The position numbers were made by a program, and so were the translations under genes. The notes beneath the pieces are model-generated. The model ran no database searches and was not told the origin of the DNA. It saw only the letters and a list, made by a program, of their open reading frames with translations. Below, in pieces: positions 50,441 to 60,651 of a stretch of 64,000 nt of DNA; position 1 is the stretch's first letter; each line of letters starts with the position of its first letter. Source of the DNA: Buttiauxella agrestis ATCC 33320 (GTDB lineage: Bacteria > Pseudomonadota > Gammaproteobacteria > Enterobacterales > Enterobacteriaceae); the NCBI GenBank assembly GCA_024169445.1, contig JALKFA010000001.1, positions 2,976,001 through 3,040,000 on the forward strand, given 5' to 3'.

Positions 50441-51189
50441 CTACTGCTGAAACTCCCCACTAACTGATAACGCGTGCCCGGATACAACAGCCGGGCCACC
50501 GTCACCACCTGCGAATGGTGCCAGGTTCGCCGTTGAATCAACAGGCAAGGCTGGCTGGCAGTCACTTCGAGCAGCCCTTGCTGTGTTTCATCCGCCAGCA
50601 CCGCTTCGACGATATGTTCGCCCGAGGTTAACGGCGCAACCTTGCTCAAATAATGGTGCGGGGTGATGGTGCGGAAATCTTGCTGCAAATAATCTGCGGC
50701 CAGCGCCGGATTCACATAACGCGTTTCAAGCTGTACCGCCATATCGTTATCGTAATGAACCAGTTGCGAATAAAACAGCGGCTCGCCAATGTTCACTGAA
50801 AAGGCGTGTGCCAGTTTTTCATCGGCTTGCACTTGTTCAAGTACCACGACCTGATTGCGATAATGGTGACCGCGCGCGGCTATCTCCTCGGCAATGCTGC
50901 CCACTTCCAGCATTGCGGTATGGCCTTTTTGCTCGGCCACAAACGTCCCGACGCCCTGCATCCGCACCAGCCAACCTTCTCCGGTCAGCTCGCGAAGCGC
51001 GCGATTGATGGTCATTCTGCTGACATTGAGCGCATTCACCAACTCAGTTTCCGACGGCACGCGCTGATGAGCAAGCCAGCTGCCGCTGCGAATCTGGCTA
51101 ATAATCGCCTGCTTAACCCGCAAGTAAATCGGCGCGGGCAAATCACTGATAGCGGCGCGTAGTTGGGCAAGAGGCTGCGTATCTGACAT
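50431..51189 (-). CDS. hutC: HutC, histidine utilisation repressor
   Basis: This 252-aa GntR-family (HutC subfamily) repressor has a winged helix at about 20-85 ([20 protein letters not shown], then [13 protein letters not shown]). The UTRA effector domain contains [19 protein letters not shown] and [13 protein letters not shown]. It binds urocanate as inducer in known systems. MSDTQPLAQ is chosen as start because AAGGA lies about seven bases upstream. It faces hutH with a 160-bp shared region carrying a HutC-type operator. Confidence 0.93.
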   Translation of the reverse strand: MSDTQPLAQLRAAISDLPAPIYLRVKQAIISQIRSGSWLAHQRVPSETELVNALNVSRMTINRALRELTGEGWLVRMQGVGTFVAEQKGHTAMLEVGSIAEEIAARGHHYRNQVVVLEQVQADEKLAHAFSVNIGEPLFYSQLVHYDNDMAVQLETRYVNPALAADYLQQDFRTITPHHYLSKVAPLTSGEHIVEAVLADETQQGLLEVTASQPCLLIQRRTWHHSQVVTVARLLYPGTRYQLVGSFSSSQR

Positions 51190-51296
51190 CAACGGTTCCT
51201 TAAAAATGGCATTTTGCGGTGAAAGCGGGATCTCGCTCACTGTTCAATAAAAATTACCTATTACCTGCTGGCGGTCATTTGGGTTTATTCGTTAGG

Positions 51297-51308
51297 TTGT
51301 CTATACAA
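51297..51308. promoter_or_regulatory. Candidate HutC operator between hutC and hutH
   Basis: TTGTCTATACAA, exact reverse complement of the site at 48344. It lies 42 bp before hutH. Confidence 0.7.
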
Positions 51309-51349
51309 CCATATACGTTCATATGAATTGATGCCATCAGGATGTCGCT

Positions 51350-52894
51350 ATGTCACTGCAAAAAAAGCTGTGTTGTCTTACTCCGGGGCGCGTAACGCTC
51401 GCCACTCTGCGTGAAATCTACCACGGAAGCGTCACTCTAAGCCTTGATCCGCAGGCGGTTGATGCTGTCGTGAAGTCACAACAAACCGTTGAAGCCATCG
51501 TCAACCAAGGCGATGTGGTTTACGGCATTAATACGGGTTTTGGCAAACTGGCGCAAACCACCATTGCCAAAGACCATTTGGCTGAACTGCAACGCAATCT
51601 GGTGCTTTCGCACAGCGTTGGGTTAGGGAAACCGTTGCCAGATGACGTGGTACGCCTGGTGATGGCGAGCAAAATTATCAGCCTGGCGCGCGGCCATTCC
51701 GGTGTGCGTATGAACGTTATCGACAGCTTATTGCGCCTGTTTAATGCCGGTGTGATGCCGGTTATTCCGGAAAAGGGTTCGGTTGGCGCATCGGGCGATC
51801 TCGCCCCGCTGGCCCATCTTTCGCTGATGTTACTGGGCGAAGGAAATGTGCGTATTAACGGCGAAGAAATACCAGCCGTTGCCGGGCTAAAAATGGCGGG
51901 CGTCGAGCCGTTAGTGCTCGGGCCAAAAGAGGGGCTGGCGTTACTCAACGGCACCCAGGTTTCGACGGCGCTTGCGCTGCGCGGTTTGTTCGAAGGCGAG
52001 AAAGTCTTTGGTGCAGGGCTAGTGGCGGGGGCGTTATCGCTCGAAGCGATTAAAGGTTCGGTAAAACCGTTTGATGCGCGCATTCACGAAGCGCGTGGGC
52101 AAACCGGGCAAATTGATGTTGCTGCCGCTGTCAGAGCGTTGCTGGCAGACAGCGAGATTGTCGATTCCCATCAACACTGCGGGCGTGTGCAAGACCCGTA
52201 TTCCATTCGCTGTGTGCCGCAAGTGATGGGCGCATGCCTCGATAACCTGCGCCACGCGGCACGAGTGCTGCAAATCGAAGCCAATGCCGCATCCGATAAC
52301 CCGCTGGTGTTTAGCGAAACCGGTGAAGTGATTTCTGGCGGCAATTTCCACGCCGAGCCGGTGGCCTTTGCCGCCGATATTATCGCGCTAGCGGTAGCTG
52401 AAATCGGCGCGATTTCCGAGCGCCGTCTGGCATTGTTGCTGGATACCGGGCTTTCTGGCTTGCCGCCATTCCTGGTGAAAGAGGGCGGAATTAACTCTGG
52501 CTTTATGATTGCCCAGGTCACCGCCGCCGCACTGGCATCGGAAAACAAATCGCTGGCGCATCCTGGCAGCGTTGACAGCTTGCCAACCTCGGCCAACCAG
52601 GAAGACCACGTTTCGATGGCGACTTACGCTGCTCGCCGCCTGGGTGACATGTGCTTCAACACCGCCGCTGTGGTGGGCATTGAAGCGATGGCAGCCGCGC
52701 AGGGCATCGAGTTTTCGCGCCCGCTGCGCAGCTCACCACTCATGGAGCAGGTGTTCAACGGTGTGCGTGAGCGCGTCGCCTTCCTCGAGAAAGATCGCTT
52801 ACTGGCGCCTGATATTGAAAGCATGCGCCAGTGGGGTGCCAGCGGTGAGTTGCCTGCTGTGATTACTCAACTGTTTCCTTCTACATCGGCCTGA
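51350..52894 (+). CDS. hutH: HutH, histidine ammonia-lyase
   Basis: This 514-aa enzyme removes ammonia from histidine to form urocanate. The autocatalytic MIO cofactor forms from Ala-Ser-Gly in [19 protein letters not shown] near residue 145. [27 protein letters not shown] and [18 protein letters not shown] are conserved active-site blocks. AGGA lies upstream of the ATG. hutU follows after 17 bp. Confidence 0.97.
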   Translation: MSLQKKLCCLTPGRVTLATLREIYHGSVTLSLDPQAVDAVVKSQQTVEAIVNQGDVVYGINTGFGKLAQTTIAKDHLAELQRNLVLSHSVGLGKPLPDDVVRLVMASKIISLARGHSGVRMNVIDSLLRLFNAGVMPVIPEKGSVGASGDLAPLAHLSLMLLGEGNVRINGEEIPAVAGLKMAGVEPLVLGPKEGLALLNGTQVSTALALRGLFEGEKVFGAGLVAGALSLEAIKGSVKPFDARIHEARGQTGQIDVAAAVRALLADSEIVDSHQHCGRVQDPYSIRCVPQVMGACLDNLRHAARVLQIEANAASDNPLVFSETGEVISGGNFHAEPVAFAADIIALAVAEIGAISERRLALLLDTGLSGLPPFLVKEGGINSGFMIAQVTAAALASENKSLAHPGSVDSLPTSANQEDHVSMATYAARRLGDMCFNTAAVVGIEAMAAAQGIEFSRPLRSSPLMEQVFNGVRERVAFLEKDRLLAPDIESMRQWGASGELPAVITQLFPSTSA

Positions 52895-52911
52895 AGCCGG
52901 GAGCCACTACA

Positions 52912-54597
52912 ATGACTGAATCTGTAAAACAGGCGGTAGCCCGCACGGTACGCGCTCCACATGGCAACACATTGCATTGCGAAAACTGGTTGATCGAAGC
53001 GGCTTACCGCATGATCCAGAACAACCTTGATCCTGATGTGGCAGAGCGTCCGGAAGATCTGGTGGTGTACGGTGGGATCGGCAAAGCGGCACGAAACTGG
53101 GAGTGTTTTGAGCAGATCCTCGCTTCGCTACGCAGCCTGAAAGCCGATGAAACGCTGTTGGTGCAGTCCGGGAAACCGGTAGGGATTTTCCGCACCCACG
53201 CCGACGCACCACGTGTGCTAATCGCCAACTCCAACCTGGTGCCACACTGGGCGAACTGGGATCATTTCCACGAACTCGATAAAGCCGGGCTGATGATGTA
53301 CGGCCAGATGACTGCTGGATCGTGGATTTACATCGGTGCGCAGGGCATCGTGCAGGGGACGTTTGAAACCTTCGCTGAAGCCGGACGCCAGCATTACGGT
53401 GGCGATTTGCGCGGCAAGTGGATCTTGACTGCGGGACTCGGTGGTATGGGTGGCGCACAACCGCTGGCAGGCGTGTTAGCGGGCGCTTCGGTGCTGGCGA
53501 TCGAATGCCAGGAGTCACGTATTGATTTCCGTCTGCGTACCCGTTACCTGGATTACAAAGCGACCAATCTTGACGAAGCGCTATTGATGATCGAACAAGC
53601 CAATGCGCAGAAAAAAGCGATCTCGGTTGGGCTGCTGGGTAACGCAGCAGAACTGGTGCCTGAACTGGTTAAACGCGCCAAAGCGGGCGGTATTAAACCA
53701 GACATCGTCACCGATCAAACTTCGGCTCACGATCCGGTCAACGGCTATTTGCCGCTGGGCTGGACAGTTGAACGCTGGCAGAGCGAGCGCGCCACACAGC
53801 CAAAAGTGGTCGAGAAAGCGGCACGTGAATCAATGGCGGTGCACGTGCAGGCCATGCTCGATTTCTGGGAGATGGGCGTGCCGACGGTGGATTACGGCAA
53901 CAATATCCGTCAGGTGGCATTCGATGAAGGTGTAGAAAATGCCTTTGATTTCCCGGGCTTTGTTCCGGCCTACATTCGCCCGCTGTTCTGCGAAGGAAAA
54001 GGGCCATTCCGCTGGGTGGCGCTGTCGGGCGATCCGCAAGATATTGCAAAAACCGATGCCAAACTCAAAGAGCTGTTCCCGGATAACCAGAATCTGCATC
54101 GCTGGCTGGATATGGCGCAAGAGCGTATTGCCTTCCAGGGATTACCGGCGCGTATTTGCTGGCTGGGGCTGGGAGAGCGCCATCGTGCAGGGCTGGCGTT
54201 TAACGAAATGGTGCGTAACGGTGAGTTAAAAGCGCCGGTGGTGATAGGCCGTGACCATCTGGACTGCGGTTCGGTGGCGTCACCAAACCGTGAAACCGAG
54301 TCGATGAAAGATGGCTCTGATGCGGTTTCCGACTGGCCGTTGCTCAACGCACTATTAAATACGGCTGGTGGTGCGACATGGGTCAGCCTGCACCACGGCG
54401 GTGGCGTGGGGATGGGCTTCTCGCAACACGCCGGAGTGGTGATTGTTGCTGATGGCACACCGGAAGCGGAAGTGCGCTTAGGCCGCGTATTGTGGAATGA
54501 CCCGGCAACGGGCGTGATGCGTCACGCCGATGCCGGTTATGAGAGTGCCATTGAGTGTGCGAAGCAGCATGATTTGAAGCTGCCGATGGTGAAATAA
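52912..54597 (+). CDS. hutU: HutU, urocanate hydratase
   Basis: This 561-aa urocanase converts urocanate to imidazolonepropionate using NAD+ as an electrophile. The NAD-binding segment [38 protein letters not shown] and the active-site Cys in [17 protein letters not shown] are present, as is [18 protein letters not shown]. Coupled with hutH. No hut permease is encoded beside it. Confidence 0.97.
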   Translation: MTESVKQAVARTVRAPHGNTLHCENWLIEAAYRMIQNNLDPDVAERPEDLVVYGGIGKAARNWECFEQILASLRSLKADETLLVQSGKPVGIFRTHADAPRVLIANSNLVPHWANWDHFHELDKAGLMMYGQMTAGSWIYIGAQGIVQGTFETFAEAGRQHYGGDLRGKWILTAGLGGMGGAQPLAGVLAGASVLAIECQESRIDFRLRTRYLDYKATNLDEALLMIEQANAQKKAISVGLLGNAAELVPELVKRAKAGGIKPDIVTDQTSAHDPVNGYLPLGWTVERWQSERATQPKVVEKAARESMAVHVQAMLDFWEMGVPTVDYGNNIRQVAFDEGVENAFDFPGFVPAYIRPLFCEGKGPFRWVALSGDPQDIAKTDAKLKELFPDNQNLHRWLDMAQERIAFQGLPARICWLGLGERHRAGLAFNEMVRNGELKAPVVIGRDHLDCGSVASPNRETESMKDGSDAVSDWPLLNALLNTAGGATWVSLHHGGGVGMGFSQHAGVVIVADGTPEAEVRLGRVLWNDPATGVMRHADAGYESAIECAKQHDLKLPMVK

Positions 54598-54601
54598 AGC
54601 G

Positions 54602-55492
54602 TTAACCATAACGGCGGGTTGCTAGCCAACACAGCAGTGACCCGCCAACCACCATACTGACTCCCTGCCAGAATCCCCAACCCGGATGTAACCCCAACCA
54701 CAAACTGGCGATTAACGCCGAAAGCACTGGCGTGAAATACGATGCGGTTGCCAGCAACGTCATATTGCCGCGCTGAATGCCATGGTTCCATGCCGAATAG
54801 GCCAGTGCAGTCGATGCACCCATAAATAGCAATTGCAGCGTGGCAGGCAGCGTAAAGTGAATCGGCGCTTCGTTAACGAAGGCAAACTTCACCCACAATA
54901 CCAGCGCGGTGGCGCAGAAAAACAGCGACACGCCATTTTTCCCGTCACTCCAGCGGCGCGTAATATTGCAGTACAACGCCCAGATTAGCGCGGCGGCGAA
55001 AGCGAGGCTGTAAGCCAGCGGGTTGTCGAGAATGTTGTGCCACATCTGTAGCACCGACCAGTCGCCATCGCCTTTCATCACCTGAACGATGCCCGCAAGG
55101 GAAAGCGCAAGTCCTGGCCATAACCATAAATTGCTGCGTTGTTGATTGATAAACAGCGCCAGTAAAATGGTCAGGCTCGGCCACAAATAGTTAATCATCC
55201 CCAGTTCCAGCGACTGGCTGCGGTTGTGCGCCAGCCCGATTGCCAGCGCGAGGCAGATTTCATAGCTGACGAATAACCCGCCGCCAATCCACAAATAACG
55301 AGTCGGGATTTCGCGGATTTTCGGTAAACCACGCGCCAGGCACAAGCAGACTGCGCTAACGGTATAAATTAGCGCAGCACCACCAACCGGGCCAAAGTGT
55401 TCGCTGATGCTGCGTAATAAACCAACCGAGGTGCTCCAGAGGAGGATCGCCAGCAGCCCAAAGGCGGTGGCGCGTTTTGCAGAGCTGTCCAT
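54602..55492 (-). CDS. yddG: YddG-like aromatic amino acid exporter (EamA/DMT family)
   Basis: This 296-aa drug/metabolite transporter has ten helices in two EamA repeats. It resembles E. coli YddG in ILLWSTSVGLLR, SYEICLALAIGLAHNRSQ, GMINYLWPSLTILLAL, SYFTPVLSALIA and GGSLLCWLATRR. YddG exports aromatic amino acids and other compounds. In E. coli yddG is not next to nadE, so orthology is probable rather than certain. The stop is four bases from the hutU end (convergent). MDSSAKRA is taken as start; a longer reading is possible. Confidence 0.82.
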   Translation of the reverse strand: MDSSAKRATAFGLLAILLWSTSVGLLRSISEHFGPVGGAALIYTVSAVCLCLARGLPKIREIPTRYLWIGGGLFVSYEICLALAIGLAHNRSQSLELGMINYLWPSLTILLALFINQQRSNLWLWPGLALSLAGIVQVMKGDGDWSVLQMWHNILDNPLAYSLAFAAALIWALYCNITRRWSDGKNGVSLFFCATALVLWVKFAFVNEAPIHFTLPATLQLLFMGASTALAYSAWNHGIQRGNMTLLATASYFTPVLSALIASLWLGLHPGWGFWQGVSMVVGGSLLCWLATRRYG

Positions 55493-55540
55493 GTGTATCC
55501 AGAGTGGTATTGGCGGATGGCGCTGCGCTGGGAAAACCCG

Positions 55541-55571
55541 TTGTAGGTCGGATCGCAGCGTCACCCGACGC
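55541..55571. repeat. REP-like hairpin between nadE and yddG
   Basis: GTAGGTCGGATCGCAGCGTC with ACCCGACGC pairs GTCGG with CCGAC around a short centre. Related to the GTAGGGTGGATAAGCG hairpins at 46269 and 57068. Confidence 0.5.
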
Positions 55572-55586
55572 TATTTTCAGAAATGG

Positions 55587-56411
55587 CTATTTCCAGAAAT
55601 CGTCAAACACCGTGATGGGTGTGCGGCGTTTGTGTTCGGTTTTCAGATACCAGCCTTCGATGATTTTGCTGGTGGCATCGTCCAGAGTTTTACCTTCCAG
55701 ATAATCGTCAATCTGTTCGTAAGTCACGCCCAGTGCGGCTTCGTCCGGCAGAGAAGGGCGGTCGTCTTCCAGATCGGCGGTTGGCGCTTTCTGATACAAG
55801 TGTTCCGGGCAACCGAGTGTTTTCAGCAGCGCTTTGCCCTGGCGCTTGTTGAGGCGGAAAATTGGGTTGATGTCAGTGCCACCATCGCCGTATTTGGTGA
55901 AGAAACCGGTCACCGCTTCAGCGCCATGATCCGTTCCCACCACTACGCCTTTGGTCATTCCCGCAATGCTGTACTGGGCTTTCATGCGCTCACGGGCTTT
56001 TTCGTTGCCACGGATGAAATCGCTCAGTTCAATACCCGCTTCACGCAGCGCCTGTTCGCTTGCCAGCACCGCACCTTTAATGTTCACGGTTAATACGCGA
56101 TCGGGCTGGATAAAGGTGATGGCGTCCTGGCAGTCTTGCTCATCAGCCTGCACGCCGAATGGCAAACGGACGGCGATAAACTGATAGCTGTCGTCAGCGG
56201 TTTCCTGGCGCAATTCGCTAATGGCGAGTTGGCACAGTTTGCCGGTCAACGTGGAATCCTGGCCGCCGCTAATACCCAGAACCAGAGACTTAATAAACGG
56301 ATAGGTTTTCAGATACGATTTCAGAAAATCGACACTGACACGAATTTCGTGTTCGGCATCGATCTGTGGTTTAACCCCTAGTGCCTGGATAATCTCTTGT
56401 TGCAGAGCCAT
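55587..56411 (-). CDS. nadE: NH3-dependent NAD synthetase
   Basis: This 274-aa enzyme amidates deamido-NAD with ammonia and ATP. The PP-loop is in [19 protein letters not shown] (SGGQDS). The substrate-binding [35 protein letters not shown] and C-terminal [14 protein letters not shown] match the enteric enzyme. It lacks a glutaminase domain, so it depends on free ammonia. Monocistronic, divergent from osmE. Confidence 0.97.
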   Translation of the reverse strand: MALQQEIIQALGVKPQIDAEHEIRVSVDFLKSYLKTYPFIKSLVLGISGGQDSTLTGKLCQLAISELRQETADDSYQFIAVRLPFGVQADEQDCQDAITFIQPDRVLTVNIKGAVLASEQALREAGIELSDFIRGNEKARERMKAQYSIAGMTKGVVVGTDHGAEAVTGFFTKYGDGGTDINPIFRLNKRQGKALLKTLGCPEHLYQKAPTADLEDDRPSLPDEAALGVTYEQIDDYLEGKTLDDATSKIIEGWYLKTEHKRRTPITVFDDFWK

Positions 56412-56676
56412 TTAACCCTCCGGTTGCGGTGTGCCTGCGCGCGCAGGCAGCCATAGTCATATTTGTTAAAACTACCCGTTTGTCGGTAAAACGACAAGAC
56501 TCATGCGATCGCTCCGGAATCATTTGACGCGATTTAGAGCGATTTGGCGCTAACCTGATGTTATGTCGGGTAATCCTAAATTTTGTTCATTTGGTCTGAA
56601 TAGTTGAAAAAACCGCTTTTATATTCCAGGCTTATCTAACACGTTTAAGCAATTCCCTGAAAAACGAGGATAAAAT

Positions 56677-57015
56677 ATGAACAAGAATTTTGCGGGTTTT
56701 TTATGTGCAGCAGCGGTTATGACTATGCTTGCGGGTTGTACTGCCTACGACCGTACCAAAGATCAGGTCGCCACGCCGGTCGTGAAAGACGTGAAAAAAG
56801 GCATGAGCCGTGAGCAAGTGCAGCAGATTGCCGGTAAACCTTCGTCAGAAGTAACCATGATTCATGCGCGTGGGACTTGCCAGACTTATATTCTTGGCGA
56901 ACGTGCAGGCAAAACCGAGACTTACTTTGTTGCACTGGATGACACCGGGCATGTGATCAACTCCGGCTATCAGACTTGTGCCGAGTACGATACTGACCCA
57001 CAGACCAAGAAATAA
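56677..57015 (+). CDS. osmE: OsmE, osmotically inducible lipoprotein
   Basis: This 112-aa lipoprotein has lipobox LAGC (mature Cys at about residue 21) and an SmpA/OmlA-type (BamE-like) domain: [20 protein letters not shown], then [20 protein letters not shown]. It is almost identical in length and sequence to E. coli OsmE, which is induced by high osmolarity and in stationary phase. Role unknown. GAGGA precedes the ATG. Confidence 0.95.
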   Translation: MNKNFAGFLCAAAVMTMLAGCTAYDRTKDQVATPVVKDVKKGMSREQVQQIAGKPSSEVTMIHARGTCQTYILGERAGKTETYFVALDDTGHVINSGYQTCAEYDTDPQTKK

Positions 57016-57025
57016 TATTGTAGTT

Positions 57026-57106
57026 TTGTCGGATGGCGCTACCGCTTATCCGACCTACGAAATGCAGTTGTAGGGTGGATAAGCGCAAGCGTTATCCACC
57101 TTTTTT
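57026..57106. repeat. Two tandem REP-like hairpins between osmE and katE
   Basis: TTGTCGGATGGCGCTACCGC followed by TTATCCGACCTACGA, then GTTGTAGGGTGGATAAGCGC followed by AAGCGTTATCCACC and T7. The second can also act as a terminator for osmE thanks to its T-tract. Confidence 0.75.
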
Positions 57107-57111
57107 TTGGG

Positions 57112-59370
57112 TTAAGCCGGAATATGCCCAACCTTATTATGCCGGGACCAAACCCGATGTGCGGCGAGTAGTGTCAGGAATTCATCGGTAAATAAATTCG
57201 TGACACTGTCACCTTCTATGACGCCTTCCTCGCCCTGGCTATCAATGCCCAGTTTGGTTTTAAACTGGCGGGCATCTCCGGCTAGGCCAATCACCTTCAA
57301 GTGTTTATAGGCTTCCAGTAAATAATATGTCGCGTCGCCATTGCTCAGAATGGTTTGCAGATCGCCTCCCGGCACTATCACGGCGTCGACACTGACCGAT
57401 GGCGAACCGGCAAAAGTAGCGCCAATCGGCAGTAAAGAACCGTCGTCCGCGCTCACTTCGCCCATGCGCGAGAACAGCAGTTTGCTATGCACTCCCTGAG
57501 CTTTCAGCGCCTGCATCACCGCCAGAACATCTGCCGCATTGGCCTTCTCACTGAGTAGAATCGCCACCACGCGGCCTTTCACCGAACCACTTGGCACCGC
57601 ATACAGACTCAGGCTGGGGTCTTTCTTCAGGCCGTTGACATCTTTCGGTGGTGCAACGTGCATCTGCTCGTCGGAAAGCTCTATTCCGAGATTTTCAGCA
57701 ACCGGTTGGGCGAGTGAAATATCAATGTGCGTCAGGTGATCCAGCACTCTTTCGCGGATATACGGTCTTGCCACTTTGGACAATTCAAAGCTAAAGGCGC
57801 TGATAATATGTTGCTGTTCGACTGGCGTTTGGCTTTGCCAGAACAGCCGCGGCTGCGAGTAATATTCACCAAACGATGGGCTGCGTTCGCGAATCTTATG
57901 TCCTTCAACCCGCGTTTGATAACTCTCAAAGCCGCCACGTTTCGGCCCCGGAGGCGTTTCGCGCGGCCAGTTATCGTTAATGGAGTTCGGTTCGTAATTG
58001 GCAGGATTGCTGTCGATATCCATGCGGTGCATGCCATCACGCTGGAAATTGTGATACGGGCAGGTGGGGCGGTTTATCGGGATTTCATGGAAATTCGGGC
58101 CACCCAGGCGGCTGATTTGTGTATCGGTGTAGGAGAATAAGCGCCCCTGCAACAACGGGTCATTACTGAAATCAAGCCCCGGAACGATATGCCCCGGATG
58201 GAATGCCGCTTGTTCGTTTTCGGCAAAGAAGTTATCCGGATTACGGTTGAGTGTCATTTTGCCCACCAGATGGACTGGAACCAGTTCTTCCGGAATTAGT
58301 TTGGTCGGGTCTAACAAGTCAAAATCATATTTGAATTCGTCTTCTTCAGGGATTAATTGTAGCCCCAGTTCGTATTCCGGAAAATCGCCGGCTTCAATAG
58401 ATTCCCATAAATCACGGCGGTGGAAGTCAGGGTCGCGGCCCGTTAGTTTTTGCGATTCATCCCACACCAGCGAGGCTTTACCGGCGGTCGGTTTCCAGTG
58501 GAAGCGCACGAACGTCGCTTTGCCTTCGGCATTAATCATGCGGAAAGTATGAATCCCGAAACCTTCCATGGTGCGATAGCTGCGCGGCAGGCCGCGGTCA
58601 GACATCGCCCACATGACGTTATGCAGGGTTTCAGGTTGCAGGGAAACATAATCCCAGAAGGTGTCGTGGGCGCTGCCACCTTGCGGGATTGCCCAGTGTG
58701 GCTCTGGTTTTACCGCGTGGACGAAATCGGGGAATTTATGTGCATCCTGAATAAAGAATACCGGCGTGTTGTTGCCGACTAAATCGAAAATACCTTCGTC
58801 GGTGTAAAACTTGGTGGCGAATCCGCGGATATCACGCACGGTATCGGCTGAACCTGCACCGCCCTGCACGGTAGAGAATCGCACAAAGACCGGGGTGATT
58901 TTGTCGGGGTCTGAAAGGAAATCTGCTTTGGTAATTTCTGCCATATTCTTGTAGGGCTGGAAGTAACCGTGAGCCGCAGAACCACGAGCATGGACGATGC
59001 GCTCGGGGATACGCTCATGGTCGAAGTGGGTAATTTTTTCCCGCAGGATAAAATCTTCCAGAAGCGTAGGCCCGCGCGTACCGGCACGCAGTGAGTTTTG
59101 GTCATCGGCAATGCGCACACCTTGATTGGTGGTAAGCGGGAAGTTTTCTCCATCTTTGCGATGTACATCGAGGGATTTCAGTTTTTCGTTGGAGGTATCC
59201 GGGCTTTTATAACTTCCTGCAGCGGTAGGTTGCGCTCCTGGTGAACTGGGGTCGGTGGAAGGACGGTGAGAACCATCTTCAGGTGCCAGAGAATCCATAC
59301 CGGGCTTTGATTCATTGGCGTCATGTATTGGTGCACTGTGAGTTAAAGGATGTTTATTGTGCGTCGACAT
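57112..59370 (-). CDS. katE: Catalase HPII
   Basis: This 752-aa large-subunit catalase has a disordered N-terminal extension. The distal His is in [17 protein letters not shown], a conserved Asn in [16 protein letters not shown], and the proximal Tyr motif in [17 protein letters not shown]. The C-terminal class-I-glutaminase-like domain (from about 600, [17 protein letters not shown]) lacks catalytic function in known HPII. It decomposes hydrogen peroxide and is sigma-S-dependent in E. coli. The start region overlaps a large inverted repeat just upstream. Length matches E. coli (753). Confidence 0.97.
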   Translation of the reverse strand: MSTHNKHPLTHSAPIHDANESKPGMDSLAPEDGSHRPSTDPSSPGAQPTAAGSYKSPDTSNEKLKSLDVHRKDGENFPLTTNQGVRIADDQNSLRAGTRGPTLLEDFILREKITHFDHERIPERIVHARGSAAHGYFQPYKNMAEITKADFLSDPDKITPVFVRFSTVQGGAGSADTVRDIRGFATKFYTDEGIFDLVGNNTPVFFIQDAHKFPDFVHAVKPEPHWAIPQGGSAHDTFWDYVSLQPETLHNVMWAMSDRGLPRSYRTMEGFGIHTFRMINAEGKATFVRFHWKPTAGKASLVWDESQKLTGRDPDFHRRDLWESIEAGDFPEYELGLQLIPEEDEFKYDFDLLDPTKLIPEELVPVHLVGKMTLNRNPDNFFAENEQAAFHPGHIVPGLDFSNDPLLQGRLFSYTDTQISRLGGPNFHEIPINRPTCPYHNFQRDGMHRMDIDSNPANYEPNSINDNWPRETPPGPKRGGFESYQTRVEGHKIRERSPSFGEYYSQPRLFWQSQTPVEQQHIISAFSFELSKVARPYIRERVLDHLTHIDISLAQPVAENLGIELSDEQMHVAPPKDVNGLKKDPSLSLYAVPSGSVKGRVVAILLSEKANAADVLAVMQALKAQGVHSKLLFSRMGEVSADDGSLLPIGATFAGSPSVSVDAVIVPGGDLQTILSNGDATYYLLEAYKHLKVIGLAGDARQFKTKLGIDSQGEEGVIEGDSVTNLFTDEFLTLLAAHRVWSRHNKVGHIPA

Positions 59371-59386
59371 TGAATATTACCCCTTT

Positions 59387-59423
59387 AGTTAAAGCTGTTT
59401 TGTCGGGCAAAACAGCTTTAACT
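59387..59423. promoter_or_regulatory. Perfect 16-bp inverted repeat at the katE promoter
   Basis: AGTTAAAGCTGTTTTG and CAAAACAGCTTTAACT flank the 5-nt loop TCGGG, 17 bp upstream of the katE start codon. On the minus strand CTATAGT (59421-59427), a sigma-S/sigma-70-like -10, overlaps its outer end. The repeat would therefore span the -10/start-site region or the extreme 5' end of the mRNA. Confidence 0.6.
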
Positions 59424-59516
59424 ATAGAACAAGGTCATCTCAACGCGAGACGTGGAGGGGCGTTCTCCGTTATCATAGCGAAGTTACTCCTCAATTTAGT
59501 TTTGATTCCATTGCCT

Positions 59517-59756
59517 ATGAAACCTTTGCGCCAACCGAATACTCGCCCTGTTCTTACGTATCAACCACGCGTTGAACCCGTACCACCGGCTCATGCGTGG
59601 CGAGTTGAAGGATTTAAAGACGTGTGGATGCTGCGTAATCGCTATGTGGCTTTTGTGCTGGTGGGAGATGCGTTCCGTCAGTCGCCGCCATTTACATTAC
59701 CAGAGTCAGCGCAGCGTTGGGCGATGCAGGTAAGAAGTGAGAATGATGTAGGCTGA
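59517..59756 (+). CDS. cedA: CedA cell-division modulator
   Basis: This 79-aa protein has KPLRQPNTRPVLTYQPRVEP, FKDVWMLRNRYVAFVLVG and FTLPESAQRWAMQVR, matching E. coli CedA (80 aa), which binds DNA/RNA polymerase and modulates division after dnaAcos overinitiation. ATG at 59517 aligns with the E. coli start. No Shine-Dalgarno is visible upstream, so initiation may be weak or leaderless-like. Divergent from katE. Confidence 0.88.
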   Translation: MKPLRQPNTRPVLTYQPRVEPVPPAHAWRVEGFKDVWMLRNRYVAFVLVGDAFRQSPPFTLPESAQRWAMQVRSENDVG

Positions 59757-59763
59757 TCTATCC

Positions 59764-59816
59764 ATCATCCTTCGAGTTGCAGGGGTGTTGGCTGCAACTC
59801 GAATGCTAACGGGTAT
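59764..59816. repeat. Dispersed intergenic element, copy 4 (most complete)
   Basis: CATCCTTCGAGTTGCAGGGG, then TGTTGGCTGCAACTCGAATG and CTAACGGGTA. TTCGAGTTGCAG and CTGCAACTCGAA are 12-bp perfect inverted arms around an 8-nt centre (GGGTGTTGG...). It lies between convergent cedA and the Sel1 gene. Confidence 0.7.
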
Positions 59817-59831
59817 CGAATGACGGCGGTT

Positions 59832-60518
59832 TTACCCGCCGTTACTGATTTCTTCAAACTCTTCGCAGCCGGTATCAAACCCTTCCGTGCAACTGACGTT
59901 CAGCCAATGCAATGCTTTCTGTTTATTGGTCGCGATAAAGCCTTTTTCACCATTTAAAAACAGCATTCCTGCCCAGTATTCGGCATAACCCGTGCGGGAA
60001 AGTGCCGAGCTGCGCTTGAACCAGAATGCCGCTTTGTCATCGTCTTGCACCACACCCACGCCATTTGCGTACAGCATGCCGTAAAACATTTGGGCATCGA
60101 CCGCTGAGTCACTCTCAATGTCCTGTGAGGCGCTTTCCAGTAACTGCATGGCTTTCGAATAATCGGGCTTGCCCGCCTGGGTGTTCACCAGAATACGCGC
60201 CAGAACCACGCTTCCTGGTTTACTGCCGTGGGCGACGGCTTGTTCGGCTAACGATTTTGCCTGTTGGTAATCGCCATTTGCAGGATCATGGATTTTGAGT
60301 TGGGCCAGCAGAGCCATAGCATCGGCGTCACCCTGGGCCGCTGATTTTGCCGCCCAGCTTTCCGCTTGCTGATATTCGCCCGCACTGAAAAGGGTATCGG
60401 CAAGGTAAAACTGGGCGCGGCTGTCACCTTCCTGCGCATGTTGCAGGTAGGGGCTGTCCGGTGTTTCAGCCCACGCCGATGAGAGACACAACAGCAATAA
60501 AAAATAGAGTCGTTTCAT
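59832..60518 (-). CDS. Sel1-repeat secreted protein
   Basis: This 228-aa protein has a signal peptide (KRLYFLLLLCLSSAWA-ETPDS). At least four Sel1/TPR-like repeats follow: AQEGDSRAQFYLADTLFSAG, AAQGDADAMALLAQLKI, DAQMFYGMLYANGVGVVQDD, YWAGMLFLNGEKGFI. Such solenoids mediate protein-protein contacts. A C-terminal pair of cysteines (VSCTEGFDTGCEEF) may form a disulfide. I do not recognise a specific orthologue. Its position between cedA and tcyP differs from E. coli, where ydjO lies there. Confidence 0.8.
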   Translation of the reverse strand: MKRLYFLLLLCLSSAWAETPDSPYLQHAQEGDSRAQFYLADTLFSAGEYQQAESWAAKSAAQGDADAMALLAQLKIHDPANGDYQQAKSLAEQAVAHGSKPGSVVLARILVNTQAGKPDYSKAMQLLESASQDIESDSAVDAQMFYGMLYANGVGVVQDDDKAAFWFKRSSALSRTGYAEYWAGMLFLNGEKGFIATNKQKALHWLNVSCTEGFDTGCEEFEEISNGG

Positions 60519-60584
60519 AGAAAGAAGGGGTCCGTAGGAGACAATTTTATTTTGGCACCCTTTTGGGGCGCTCTATTTTATCAA

Positions 60585-60615
60585 TAAAAAACGGCTCCCT
60601 TTTCAAGGAGCCGTT
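60585..60615 (-). terminator. Terminator of tcyP
   Basis: AACGGCTCC/GGAGCCGTT perfect 9-bp stem, followed on the minus strand by T6. Confidence 0.92.
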
Positions 60616-60651
60616 GTATTGTCGCAGATTCTACGGTGGTTTAGCTACTGC

